A DNA stretch of 64,000 bases from Neocallimastix lanati (nom. inval.) (lineage: Eukaryota > Neocallimastigomycota > Neocallimastigomycetes > Neocallimastigales > Neocallimastigaceae). The stretch covers positions 49,477 through 113,476 of the forward strand of contig JACVTC010000238.1 of assembly GCA_016946835.1 (NCBI GenBank), given 5' to 3'. The notes under the pieces were generated by a model. The model worked only from the letters and a program-made list of their open reading frames with translations, had not been told where the DNA came from and made no database searches. Positions 43,331 to 54,736 of the stretch are shown piece after piece (the first letter of the stretch is position 1; the number at the start of each line of letters is the position of its first letter). Position numbers and translations under genes: made by a program.

Positions 43331-43334
43331 ACTA

Positions 43335-43985
43335 GATAGAATTTTGATTTGTGTTTTAATTTCATCAATCATTAATTAATAAGAAAACCTTAAAAAAGGG
43401 AGAAATTTTATTAACTATTAATTACATATGTTCATATTAGTAATTGTTCGATCACGAGTATGATTAAATAATTGATTCTTTTAATTTTCTTAATTAAATG
43501 ATCAATAAATAATTTAATTTTTCTTAATTAATTATAAATATTATCATTTAAATATAATTTATTTTTTCTTGATAAAATTATTATCATTTTAATACAATAA
43601 TACGTAATTAAAATTTAATATATATAATTAATTATTGATTATTTAAGATAAAATTTAAAACAATAATATTAAATTAATAATTAGGATGTAATAAAATTAA
43701 TAAAATTATTAATAAAATTTTAAAACTTAATAAACTTTAATCTATAATTTTATAATAAAGAATAATAATTATTTAAGAAAATAATTATAATTCTTTATAT
43801 GTACGGTGATTTAGTACTAATTTCTTAATTTACAAAATTAGATTTTGTAAAAGTGAATAAAAGCACAAATACGAAATAAAATAAAAGTTAAAAAAAAAAT
43901 CTAAATAAAAATATTTTATTAGAAACATTAAAATTGTTTTATAAAAAACTATGATTTAATTTTAAAAATTTATAATTTTATTTAT
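43335..43985. other. AT-rich insertion within Gypsy-C RT
   Basis: Separates the two halves of RT. The phrase AGCTGTAAATGAAGATTCT occurs on both sides (about 43242 and 44014), so it could be a direct repeat left by insertion or local duplication. Confidence 0.45.
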
Positions 43986-44054
43986 TTAACTTTTAAATAA
44001 TATCTTCAATAAAGCTGTAAATGAAGATTCTGAGAAAGTCTTCCAGTACGTCAT

Positions 44055-44385
44055 TAATAAAGTATTAGAAAACAGATGGAACATTCCTCAGGTCTAATAG
44101 TTTAATCAAGTACTGAAAGTGGCCATATTTACAATACTCGTCTCCTTCTTTGATTCTTATAAGATTATAGGCTAGTCGGATATGAAGTCTTGAAAATACT
44201 CTACTCTGACTGAGAAGTTCAAGAATATCGTTGATGAGTAGTAAAAGGTATGAAACTTGTATAATGATCTCATTGAGTCTCCCATAGTCAATATACATGC
44301 CTAATTCACCAGATTTCTTAGGTACGAAAAGTAAAGATACAGTAACAGGAGATTTGAATTTTCTAATGACATCTTCGGAAAGATT
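44055..44385 (-). pseudogene. Gypsy-C RT, N-terminal half
   Basis: Reads FKSPVTVSLLFVPKKSGELG, MYIDYGRLNEIIIQVSYLL, FSRLHIRLAYNLIRIKEGD and KYGHFQYLIKLLDLRNVPS. The catalytic DLR motif is degraded to HIR. A few residues after GDEY are deleted compared with Gypsy-1. Confidence 0.8.
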
Positions 44386-44433
44386 TTAATTAGTAATTTA
44401 TTTATTTATTCATTTAATTTTAACATATAATAT

Positions 44434-45155
44434 TGTCATTTTATTAATATTAATTTAAAATTAATCATGTTTTAATAATTTTTGTAAAAGATTGATTTTA
44501 TTTTTATGAATTCGTTATTTTATTTAATTAGTAACCAATAATATTTAAATAATTCATTTTTAATCATTTTTATTATATTTTCGTTTATTTTATCTATTTC
44601 TAGTGTATTTAATATTAGACTATCAGTATTTTAAGGTTTTTCCCGATTTTACCAATCGGTTTTACTTAAAACATTCGATGACCGATATGTATAGATTATC
44701 GGTCGAATTCTTGTTTAGGTTTTTCTTCTAATCTTTTCCTAAACAATTGCTTTGTTAAGATTAGAAACAAATTTATTAAAATTTAAAAGTATAAATAGAA
44801 ACTCTTGAGTTCTCTTTGAGAAATCAAGAGTTATTATTATAACAAACTGTAGTAATAATAATTCAAAAATATAAAATAAAACACTTTATAACTTTTTCTT
44901 TACTAAATTATATTTTATCTTTTAAAAAATTTTAAAATAAAGTATTTTTAATTATTAATAAAACGTATTATAAATTTATAACAAAACAGTTTTAATTGAA
45001 TGAATTTTGCGTGTACTGCCTTACTACTTTGTTGTAATAAACTCTTTTAGATAAGTATATTTAAATTCTCAATTTAATAATATTATTTAATTATTAAATT
45101 GTAGTTAATAATTCTGTTATTTAAAGTTATTAATTTATTTAATAGAATTATTACA
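44434..45155 (+). repeat. Solo LTR, 722-bp family, member 2
   Basis: TGTCATTTT...TTATTACA, 722 bp, the inverted partner of 27603-28324. TATAAATA at 44790-44797, hairpin at 44802-44830. No flanking element body. Confidence 0.75.
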
Positions 45156-45159
45156 TATA

Positions 45160-46105
45160 ACTGTTATGGTTCGGGTTTATTAGAAGTATTTTTATTTAAT
45201 TAATTATTTTTTTTTTTTGCCTGTCCACATTTTAATTATTGAAAAACTTCACTTATTTATACTTTTTGAAAAAAAATAAATATGTAAAACCTTTCTACAT
45301 TTTATCATCATATTTAAAAAAAATAATTCACTATTAGTAATTACTTCAAATTTTATACTAAATAAAATTAACTAATTCGTAAGTATTTTATTTTAATAAA
45401 TTTTGTTTATATAATTTTATATATAATTTTTCATATACTAAAACTAAATTATTTAATATATAAAATAAATTTAAAAACTATAATATATTTAATATTTATT
45501 ATTAATCAATTAAGATTTGATTTTATTTATGGGGAATAAAAATATTTATAAATTAAATAATCAATTTAAAAATAAAATAAAATACTAAAAAGAATACAAT
45601 TTTAATATTGATATAATATAATAAAAATATAATAATATACTTGAAAATAAAATAAAATATTAATATTGATAATAGGCACTTTAATAAAATAATAAAATTT
45701 AAGGTTATATTATAGATATTGATATTAATAATTAAAATATAGAATTATTAATAAAATTTTAGTAACTTTTTAATAAAAATATAGAAAAAAAATTATATTT
45801 AAAAATATTTTAGTATAGAAAATATAGTAAAGTAATATTAAGTAAAGAATAATATAATGGATTCTAAAGTATGTTAAAATTAAGATATAAAATAGCTTTA
45901 TAATTAATAACGTTACTAGGTTTTGAATTATATATTAATAATCCCAATAATAATTAATTATTAATAAATTGGTAATTAAATAAAATAAGATAATTAATTA
46001 AATTATTTAAACACTTAATATTTAAAGAATAATTTAAACAATAATTTCTTTGAAAGATTTATAAAAAATATTTATTTATTTTAATAAAAGTTGAATTATT
46101 AGTAT
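45160..46105. other. AT-rich intergenic DNA
   Basis: No gene recognised. Confidence 0.5.
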
Positions 46106-46112
46106 ATAATTA

Positions 46113-46613
46113 TTGTGAACACAATAACCTTACAAAGAACATAAAAGATAGATTTTTATATCTTTCTTTTATACTTTGTAAGTTACATAATAATAGTATT
46201 TAATTATAAGATATTAATAATATAGTAATATGAATAAAATATTAAGATAATAACAATATCGATATGTTTAAAATATTTAATGTAACTAAATAAATTTAAT
46301 TTGTAATTATATAATTAATTTGAATAATTAAAAATAGAAGTTAATATATATGATGTAAACATATATATAAACATAATATAAATAAATACATGTGACGTCA
46401 TATGTAGATAATTGAAATTATTAATATAAATCTTATTTACTAATATTTTCAGAATTATTAGACCTAAGATAATTCTTTAAATATTAAATAAGAATTTATA
46501 TTAATTATTAATTATTTAAATATATATAGTATTTATAATTAAATAAATAATATTTTCAACTATTGAAATGTAAATAACTGAAATTGAGATTTCAACTCAG
46601 TTATAATTTCAAC
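46113..46613 (-). repeat. Partial LTR of the Gypsy-2 family
   Basis: From ACAATAACCTTACAAAGAAC to TTATAATTTCAACA it aligns with the U3 side of the Gypsy-2 LTR (60774-61221), including the TATAAAAG box on the minus strand. The R-U5 part is absent. Confidence 0.75.
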
Positions 46614-46668
46614 AAAGTAAGTTGAAATTCTAATTAATAATCCATTATATATTCGTTCTTTACCACAA

Positions 46669-47380
46669 TGTAATAATTTAATTATAAAATTAATTATAAT
46701 TAAATTATTAACTGCAACTTAATAATAACTTTATAAAAATTATTATTAAATTGAGAAAAATAAAATAATAAATTTATACTTATCTAAATATTGAAGAGTT
46801 TATTATAACTTAATTATAATAAACAAATACCAAAAGTTACACCAATTCGTTACGAGGAAAATTTTTTATTTATTTTATTTTTTATTTTAAAATTTATTTT
46901 ATTATTAAACTATCTTTATTAAATTAGAAATTTAAATATTTAATATTTTTATTATTATTTTATAATTGTTATATTATAATCGTTATAATAATAACTCTTA
47001 ATTTCTCAAAGAGAACTCAAGAGCCTTATTTATATTTTTTTGAAAAATAAGGTTAAATTAAAAAAGTGTTTTCTAATCATAACAAATCTTATCTAGGAAA
47101 AGATTAGAGAGAAAAACCTAGATAAGAATTTTGATCGATATTCTATCCATATCGATTATCGTATCAATTAGGTAAAAGCAATTACTTTTAAGAAGTGATT
47201 AGGAAAAACCCTAATTAACCGATTCACTAATCTAATTTAATTGATCGAAAATAAAAGAATAAAATAATAAAAGATATTTTGATCATAAAATCATAAATTT
47301 ACAAATAAGGAAAATAACATATTAATAATATTAATAAACAAAATACAAAATACATTATTAAATACATAATAGAATACATA
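46669..47380 (-). repeat. Diverged member 3 of the 722-bp LTR family
   Basis: Starts TGTAATAATTTAATT like the family. Carries the conserved hairpin at 46995-47023 and TATCGATTATCGTATCA-type sequence near 47150. The right end is approximate. Confidence 0.55.
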
Positions 47381-47666
47381 ATGTGTTTGTTTACAATTTA
47401 ATTAAATAAATAAGCTAAAACTAATAAATTTAATAATTAAATGTTTAATTAAATAAACTATAATTATTTATAAATGAATAAATAATAATTAATTAAATAA
47501 ATTTTGTTATATTAAATTAATGAATATCTAAAATTGAATTAAATAAATTATTAATAATATTTAAATGAATAAATATAATATAATTAAATAAAGTTATAAT
47601 AATTATAACTTCACTTAGAAAATATAATTATTTTATTTAAAAATAATTATAGATTCTTATACACAA

Positions 47667-48400
47667 TGTAATAATTCTATTAAGAACTAACTCAAAACAG
47701 AATTATTAACTACAACTTAACGACTAATTCATTAAGTTGAGAAAATAGAAAATAAAATAAAATAAATCTTTTACCTATAGAGTTTATTATAAAATTAATT
47801 ATAATAATAGCACGCAAAGCAAAAGAAGAACTATTTGTATAAATTTGATTTTAAAAATATGTTTTTTGAATAAAATATTTTATTAATTTATTAAAGTTAA
47901 AAATATAAAATTGTTATTATTATAACTATATTTTTTTATAATAATAACTCTTGATTTCTTAAAGGGAAATCAAGATCCTTATTTATATTTTTTTTTGGAA
48001 ATAAGGTTAAATAAAAAAAAGGTTTTCTAATCTTAAAAAATATCTTATCTAGAAAAATATTAGAAGAAAAAACTAGATAAGTTTTGATCGATATTTTATT
48101 CATATCGATCATCCTATATATTAAGTAAAACCAAATATATTATTTTATATTTGGATAAAACCTTAAAATATCGATTTTCTAAATTTTAATTTAGATCATC
48201 AAATAAAAAGAGAAATAAATAATAACCGGAATGATCTAAATTAATCTATTTTTCTAAATATCATTTTTTAAAATCTAATCTAAACTTATTAACGTAAAAC
48301 TATCCTTAAACTAAAATGTAGAATTATAAAGAATACAGAAACTTATTAATTGTTCTTTTAAATGTATAATGTACAAAATAAATAAAACTAATGTTTATAT
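47667..48400 (-). repeat. Diverged member 4 of the 722-bp LTR family
   Basis: Starts TGTAATAATTCTATTAAG, hairpin at 47948-47976, then GATCGATATTTTATTCATA and shared U3-like text. The right end is approximate. Confidence 0.55.
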
Positions 48401-48409
48401 TAACTTGAT

Positions 48410-50001
48410 AATTAAATAAATAACTAAATAAAAATAATAATCTTAATAAGTGTACTTATAATAATTATCTAAATAAATTTTCTAATATTATTTAAGTGTA
48501 TGAATAATTATAATTTTAATAATTTGATAATAGTATCTCAATGTATGAATTAGTTATAATTTAAATAAATTTATAATTATTATTAATAATTATAAAGACT
48601 AAGAAATATTAATTATTTATTAATAAATAATTATTATTTCTTACACCCAAATGATAAGAAATTATTAATTACTTACTTTTGTTTATTAATAACTCTTTAT
48701 CAAAGAGATAAATTTTAAAATAATTAAAATATGTTTTATTATGAAACTTTTTAAAATTGATTTGTTAGAAATACTAACGTTATTTTAACACATAAATTTT
48801 ATTTAATTTTTAAATATTAATTTTTATTAAGTTTTTAAATTTATAATATTAAATAAATACTTTTAAATTTAAATAAAAATAAAATTAGTATTTATTGAAC
48901 AAGTTTTGATAAACAAAAATGTTAACAAAAATGTTGTTCTTTTAAATAAGAATTATTATATGTTTTTATAATTTTCGTTAAGATTAAACTATATAATTAA
49001 CTATCTAATTTAATTACTATTTATATCTTTTAGAAATATTAAAAATAAAAAGTATTACTATTTTAATTCTATTTAAAGTCTTAGTTTCTAATTTTAAAAA
49101 AGAATTAGTTTTAAGTCTTTAAAATAAAATAACTATTTACTAATTATATCAAATAATAACAAACTTTTATATAATAAAATATAATTTACATAATAAAATT
49201 ATTTAAATTTAATTTCTATATTAATTATTTAAATTTACATTGTTCTTTTATTAATCTTAAAATTTTATTTGGAAATACTAACTTTTTATAATAATTATTT
49301 ATGATTTTATAATTTAGTAAATTATTATTATAAATTGTTAATGTCAAGGATTTGATACAAATTAATTTATATTCAATACTACAAAAATAATAATTTAATT
49401 AAAAATATAATTTGTACTCCTTAAATCCTTGTACCGTTCATAACCTAATTAATATTGTATTACATATTAATTAATATTATCACTTTTATACATTATTGAA
49501 TCCCAAATATATTAATTGATTAATATCGTATTACATATTAATTAATATTATCCCTTTTTTTATATTAATTAATATAGTTGAATATTATTTATAAAAATTG
49601 TTTTTTATTAATTATATTATTTTATATATTTTTATTATCTTATATTATATATATATATTATTTTATTACTTTCTTTATTAAAATTATAATTTATATTGTT
49701 ATCTTTAAATTAGTATTTATTAAAATATATTACTAAATATTTTATATTGTTTTTCAAAAATATAAAAGAACTAAAAAATATTTTTTATAAATCTTTGTAA
49801 GATTATTATTTACAAATAATTTGATAACTTTATAATAAAACATATTAAATAAAATATAGTTAATTAAAAGTTTAATAATAAAATATTATTTTTAAATTTG
49901 AATAAATAAATTTATAAAATAAAATAATATCCATAAGGTTATTAGATTAAAGGCTTCCAACCAAGTTTACTCTTTAATCTAAGTACCAATTCAACAGTTA
50001 A
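48410..50001. other. AT-rich intergenic DNA
   Basis: No gene recognised. ATTAATTAATATT words are repeated around 49.44-49.57 kb. Confidence 0.5.
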
Positions 50002-50715
50002 TGTTAAGATTTTGATATAATTTATAGTTTAAATTTAAATAAAATAATATGTTTTATTAAAAAATAATCACTAAGTCAATATGTCTATATAGTAATATAC
50101 TATATAGATATATAATAATAATAATAAATATTTAAATGGTTTAGTTTAATAAAAATTTATTTATAATAAACTTTGATAATTAGAATTATCAAATTAATTT
50201 AATTTTAAATTTGTTTATTTTATTTAATAATAAAATATCTATAATATATTACTATTAAGGTAATTTTACAATAACCTTACAAAGAACATAAAAGATAGAT
50301 TTTTACATCTTTCTTTTATACTTTGTAAGTTACATAATAATAATATTTAATTATAAGATAGTAATAATATAGTAATATAAATACTAATAAAATATAAGGA
50401 TAAATTTAATTATATAATTAATTTGAATAATTGAATTTAATATAGATATGTTGTAAACATATATAAAAACATAATATAAATAAAATACACGAGACGTCAA
50501 ATGTATCATTGAAATTAATTATTAATATAAACCTTATTTATTAATATTCTCAGAATTATTAGGCCTAAGATAACCCTTTAAATATTAAACAAGAATTTAT
50601 ATTAATTATTAATTATTTAAATATATATATTATTTATAATTAAATAAATAATATTTTTAATTATTGAAATGTAAATAACTGAAATTGAGATTTCAATTCA
50701 GTTATAATTTCAACA
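50002..50715 (-). repeat. 3' LTR of Gypsy-2
   Basis: 714 bp, close match to 60510-61221. The purine tract lies at its inner side (plus strand ACGCCCTCCCATAA). Confidence 0.92.
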
Positions 50716-51306
50716 ACGCCCTCCCATAAAAATCGGATTCAAGACGATTTTTGTGTAACGATATGGAGGTCTAAATTTTTATTAAAAAAATTTTGAAATT
50801 TCATAAATTAAAAAATTTTTTAATTTCAAAGGAAGAAGGTCACTTGAGTCCTTTTAAATTTTTATAAAAAACCCCATTTCAAGTGACCATTTCATTGAAA
50901 TTTTGAAATTTCTAAAATTTAGTAAAATTAAAATTTAGTTAATAAAATTGATGGTTGTGAATATAATGGTACCATTTTTGAATGAATTTGATATAGAATT
51001 TTTGAAATTGAAATTTTGAAATTTAATTTCAATTAACTTCTTAATTTGTTGCATTAAATTTTAAAAAAATGAAAATTATAATAATTTATAAAATTTTGAT
51101 TATGTTGAATTATAAATTGATTGTTAAGAATGTAATATAGCTATATTTTTTGAATTTTTGAATTTTGAAATTTTGAAATTGAAATTTCATTTTAGAAATA
51201 TTGAAAAATTAAAATTAACTAAAAAAATAGATAATAATAAAGTAAAAGTTAAAAATTAATAATAAAAAATAAAATTTCCAAATTTTTTTTTTTTTTTTTT
51301 TTTTTT
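50716..51306 (-). other. Gypsy-2 3' untranslated region
   Basis: AT-rich with repeated GAAATTTTGAAATT words, a purine tract at the LTR side and a long T-run (51280-51308) at the pol end. No coding content. Confidence 0.7.
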
Positions 51307-54300
51307 TTAATTATATGCAATCGAAGTAAACTTCCTTCCATTCTTTAAATATAATAAATAAATGTCTTGATTTCTTGGGTTATTTTCAACTTCTTCTGAA
51401 GGAACCCAATCATAGGAATTTTTATATTTATACCTTACACGATATTCATAACATTTTTTCTTATAATTGGTCCTAAATCCTGCGATTTCTATAATATCTT
51501 TAATAGATTCATTATGAGATCTTCTTTTTCTATATTCTGGAGGAGTAGGAATGAAAGGCTCGAGCTCGGATATATGGAATATTGGATGGTGTTTAGGGAA
51601 AGGAGATCTTTTTAAATCTATTTTATAATTATTATTATCTAAAGCTTCAAGTACTTTATAGGGTCCGTACTTACAAGGTGATAATTTAGAATAATCTTCG
51701 ATATTAAGAGAAGGAGGAGTTTGAACCCATACTAAGTCACCTTCTTTAAAAACAGGAGGTTCTAATCTTTTCTTATCAGCATGCCTTTTATATAATTCTT
51801 TGGAACGTAGTAAGACGTCTTTAATGTGATTAAAACTAGTATTTACATTTTTTATATATTTAAAATTAGTATCCATTTGAGGTAATAAAAAGAATTCGTC
51901 CATGGAAGGATGGAACCCATAATTTATAAAGAAAGGAGTTTCCTTAGTAGATTCGTTAACCGAATTATTATATGCAAATTCTGCAAGGTAGATCCAATCT
52001 ATCCAGTCATCATGATAATAAGCTCTTGAATAAGCCCTAAGATATTGTTCAATAAAAGAGTTACACCTTTCAACTTGTCCGACGGTTTCATGATGATCTG
52101 TGGTAGCTATATTATTTTTAATTTTTAATAAGTGCATAAATTCATTCCAAAGAGCACTTGTAAATTGTGATCCTCTGTCTGTATAAAGATCTTGAGGTAA
52201 ACCATGTAGTTTAAAGATATTATTCATAAAGGCCTTAGCAGTTTGTTTTGCATCAGGTATTTGTTTAAAGGGAATTAAGTGGATCATTTTAGAAAAACGA
52301 TCGACAACTACCATTATTACTGTATATCCTTTAGAATCAGGAAGACCGCATAAAAAGTCTATTTCAATAGATTTCCAAGGTCTTTCGGGAGTATCCAAAG
52401 GTTGTAGAAGACCATATTTTCTGTGCCTATTTATTTTGTTTCTTGCACAGGATTGACAAGAGTTTACATATTTGGTCACATCTTCTTTTATTTTAGGCCA
52501 CCAAAAGTTTCTTGTTATTAACTCTAAAGTTCTTCTAATTCCTAAATGACCGGCTGCGGGCTTTTCATGATATTTTGTCAATATTTCTAATCGGAGAACT
52601 TCAGGAATATAGACTAGATTATTATAAAATATTAAATTGTCCTTTAATTTAAACTTTTCCATTTTTCTAAAGGGCTTATAAGACATATCATTTTTTACAT
52701 TTTGAGGACTAAAGTAAAGTCGAATATCCTCAGCTGTAGCGTCAGACTTGGTAGCATCAATAATTCTTTCTAAAAGGTCACTTACAATACTAACAAAACA
52801 TGGAATTTCTTTAACATTTTTAATGTCTAAAATATTTTCAGGTTTTTCTTCAGTGTTGTTTTTAATATAGTCAGGTCTTCTAGATAGACTGTCAGGTTTT
52901 CCGTTTTTGTTTCCCTGTCTATACTTTATTATGAAATTATATTCTTGGAAGAAAAGGTACCATCTGTGTTGTCTTTGATTTGCAACCTTTCCTCCTAATG
53001 TGTATATTAAGTTCCTATGATCCGTATAAACAGTGATTTGGTATTTAGCACCAAGGAGTAGATGTCTCCAAGCAATAAAAGCATCCCTTATAGCGAGTAG
53101 TTCTTTGTCAGTAATTGTATAATTTATTTCGGCGTTTAGTAAACTTCTAGAATAATATACTACTGGATGTAAATTATTATCTTTATCCCTTTGAGATAGA
53201 ACAGCACCAATAGCATAATTACTTACATCACATTCTACTATAAAAGGTTTTGTAATATCAGGATGAAGTAGAATTGGAGAAGTAATTAATCTTTTCTTTA
53301 ATTCCTTAAAAGCATTTTCACATTCATTCGTCCATAAAAATTTAATATTTTTCCTTGTTAAATTATGTAAAGGTTTTGCAATTTTTGCAAAATCTTTAAC
53401 AAATCTTCTATAGTAATTACATAGGCCAATAAATCTTTGAACATCTTTTAAATTTTCTGGTCTTGGCCACTCTTCTATAGATTTAATTTTCTTTGGGTCA
53501 GTAGATACACCATCACCAGATAAAATGTAACCTAAAAATTCAACTTGGTTCTGGTCAAATTCACATTTTTCTAATTTTACATATAAATTATTATTAATTA
53601 AAGTTTGAAGGACGTTTCTGACTTGATTATGATGCTCCTCCAAATCTTTGGAATAAATTAAAATATCATCTAAATATAAGATCACACACTTTTCTAAGTA
53701 TGGTCTAAGAATAGAGTTAATAAATGATTGAAAAGTGGCAGGCGCATTTTTTAATCCAAACGGCATAACTAAATATTCATAATGGCCATATTTAGTTCTA
53801 AACGCAGTTTTATATTCGTCACCCTCTTTTATTCTTATTAAATTATAAGCTGAACGTAAATCCAATTTCGTAAAATATTTTGCTCCCTTTACTTTTTCTA
53901 TTATATCTGTTATTAGAGGGAGAGGATATGAATTTCTTATAGTTACTGCATTTAATTTTTTATAGTCTACACATAACCGAAGGGAACCATCTTTTTTCTT
54001 TTGAAAAAGGACAGGATATCCAGCAGGAGATTCTGATGGTCTAATAAATCCTTTTTCTAAATTTTCTTTTATATAGTCCTTAAGAACTTGTGATTCTTCT
54101 TCAGTTAATGGATAAATTGGGCCGTAATGGAGTGTAGCGTCTTTTTCTAAAACAATCTTACAGTCGGTTAAACGGTGAGGAGGTAATTTATCTGCCTCTT
54201 TTTTGCTAAATACGATTGCTAAATCTTGATATTGATGAGGAATTTCTTCTATTTTTGGTTCCTCATTTTCAATTTCAACTTTATCTTTAGTTGAAAAAAA

Positions 54301-54498
54301 ACAATATACTAAAAAATTATAACTAAATTCTTTTTTATTATTATATAAATCTAGATGATTTTTGTTAAATTTTTTGGAAGAAAATTTACTTTTAGATTTA
54401 TTTAAATATTTTACATATACATAAATTTTAGAATTTTTATTAATAGAATTTTTATATTTATTAAACTTTGTATTTTTTGAAAAAATTTTTAAATTTTT
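51307..54498 (-). CDS. pol: Gypsy-2 Pol, RT-RNase H-IN-chromodomain part
   Basis: Open frame of about 1060 codons with no internal stop. RT: GSLRLCVDYKKLNAVTIRNS, FTKLDLRSAYNLIRIKEGD, MPFGLKNAPATFQSF, ILYLDDILIYSKD (about 53.67 kb). RNase H: PFIVECDVSNYAIGAVLSQ, VYTDHRNLIYTLGGKVANQ. Integrase: zinc region KPAAGHLGIRRTLEL ... SCQSCARNK, and D-D-E in IEIDFLCGL, YTDRGSQFTSAL and TVGQVERCNSF. The chromodomain-like end is FRTNYKKKCYEYRVRYKYKN and DWVPSEEVE, which in chromoviruses targets integration. The upstream part of Pol lies beyond the nested element; removing that insertion with one target copy restores the frame. It has Phe where Gypsy-1 has a stop. Confidence 0.92.
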   Translation of the reverse strand, partial: KNLKIFSKNTKFNKYKNSINKNSKIYVYVKYLNKSKSKFSSKKFNKNHLDLYNNKKEFSYNFLVYCFFSTKDKVEIENEEPKIEEIPHQYQDLAIVFSKKEADKLPPHRLTDCKIVLEKDATLHYGPIYPLTEEESQVLKDYIKENLEKGFIRPSESPAGYPVLFQKKKDGSLRLCVDYKKLNAVTIRNSYPLPLITDIIEKVKGAKYFTKLDLRSAYNLIRIKEGDEYKTAFRTKYGHYEYLVMPFGLKNAPATFQSFINSILRPYLEKCVILYLDDILIYSKDLEEHHNQVRNVLQTLINNNLYVKLEKCEFDQNQVEFLGYILSGDGVSTDPKKIKSIEEWPRPENLKDVQRFIGLCNYYRRFVKDFAKIAKPLHNLTRKNIKFLWTNECENAFKELKKRLITSPILLHPDITKPFIVECDVSNYAIGAVLSQRDKDNNLHPVVYYSRSLLNAEINYTITDKELLAIRDAFIAWRHLLLGAKYQITVYTDHRNLIYTLGGKVANQRQHRWYLFFQEYNFIIKYRQGNKNGKPDSLSRRPDYIKNNTEEKPENILDIKNVKEIPCFVSIVSDLLERIIDATKSDATAEDIRLYFSPQNVKNDMSYKPFRKMEKFKLKDNLIFYNNLVYIPEVLRLEILTKYHEKPAAGHLGIRRTLELITRNFWWPKIKEDVTKYVNSCQSCARNKINRHRKYGLLQPLDTPERPWKSIEIDFLCGLPDSKGYTVIMVVVDRFSKMIHLIPFKQIPDAKQTAKAFMNNIFKLHGLPQDLYTDRGSQFTSALWNEFMHLLKIKNNIATTDHHETVGQVERCNSFIEQYLRAYSRAYYHDDWIDWIYLAEFAYNNSVNESTKETPFFINYGFHPSMDEFFLLPQMDTNFKYIKNVNTSFNHIKDVLLRSKELYKRHADKKRLEPPVFKEGDLVWVQTPPSLNIEDYSKLSPCKYGPYKVLEALDNNNYKIDLKRSPFPKHHPIFHISELEPFIPTPPEYRKRRSHNESIKDIIEIAGFRTNYKKKCYEYRVRYKYKNSYDWVPSEEVENNPRNQDIYLLYLKNGRKFTSIAYN

Positions 54499-54705
54499 TG
54501 TTAGAAACAAAAATATTAAGATTTATAGTTATATTATTTAAAGGAGTAATGTTATATAAATTAATATATTAGTGTAAGATATGTGACCAATAGTAACAAA
54601 AAACCACATATTATGTTTACTATAAATACCAGAAGAAGTATAAAATTATTTATATATACTATTCTTTATTCTTATATAATAAAAAAGAGATTTATACTTT
54701 TCACA
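54499..54705 (+). repeat. 5' LTR of LARD copy 2
   Basis: 207 bp, TGTTAGAAAC...CTTTTCACA. About 10 bp longer than the LTRs of copy 1, with small indels near its start. Confidence 0.92.
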
Positions 54706-54736
54706 GATTAAGAGTCTCAACTCTTCAGTTGAGCTA
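54706..54736 (+). promoter_or_regulatory. Primer-binding site, complementary to internal tRNA-Lys(CUU)
   Basis: Same as in copy 1 with a single T to C change in the loop (CTCTTCAGTTGAG). The 11-base core GATTAAGAGTC is kept. Confidence 0.7.

Larger units (their letters stand above)
40890..44390 (-). mobile_element. Ty3/gypsy relic 'Gypsy-C', split by AT-rich insertions
   Basis: Minus-strand gypsy pieces from right to left: RT N-terminal half (44.39-44.05 kb), RT second half (43.33-42.98 kb) and RNase H plus linker (41.75-40.89 kb). The intervening 43.33-43.99 and 41.75-42.97 kb are AT-rich with no coding content, as if inserted. Closest in sequence to the Gypsy-1/2 RT. No LTR or integrase seen. 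Confidence 0.75.
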
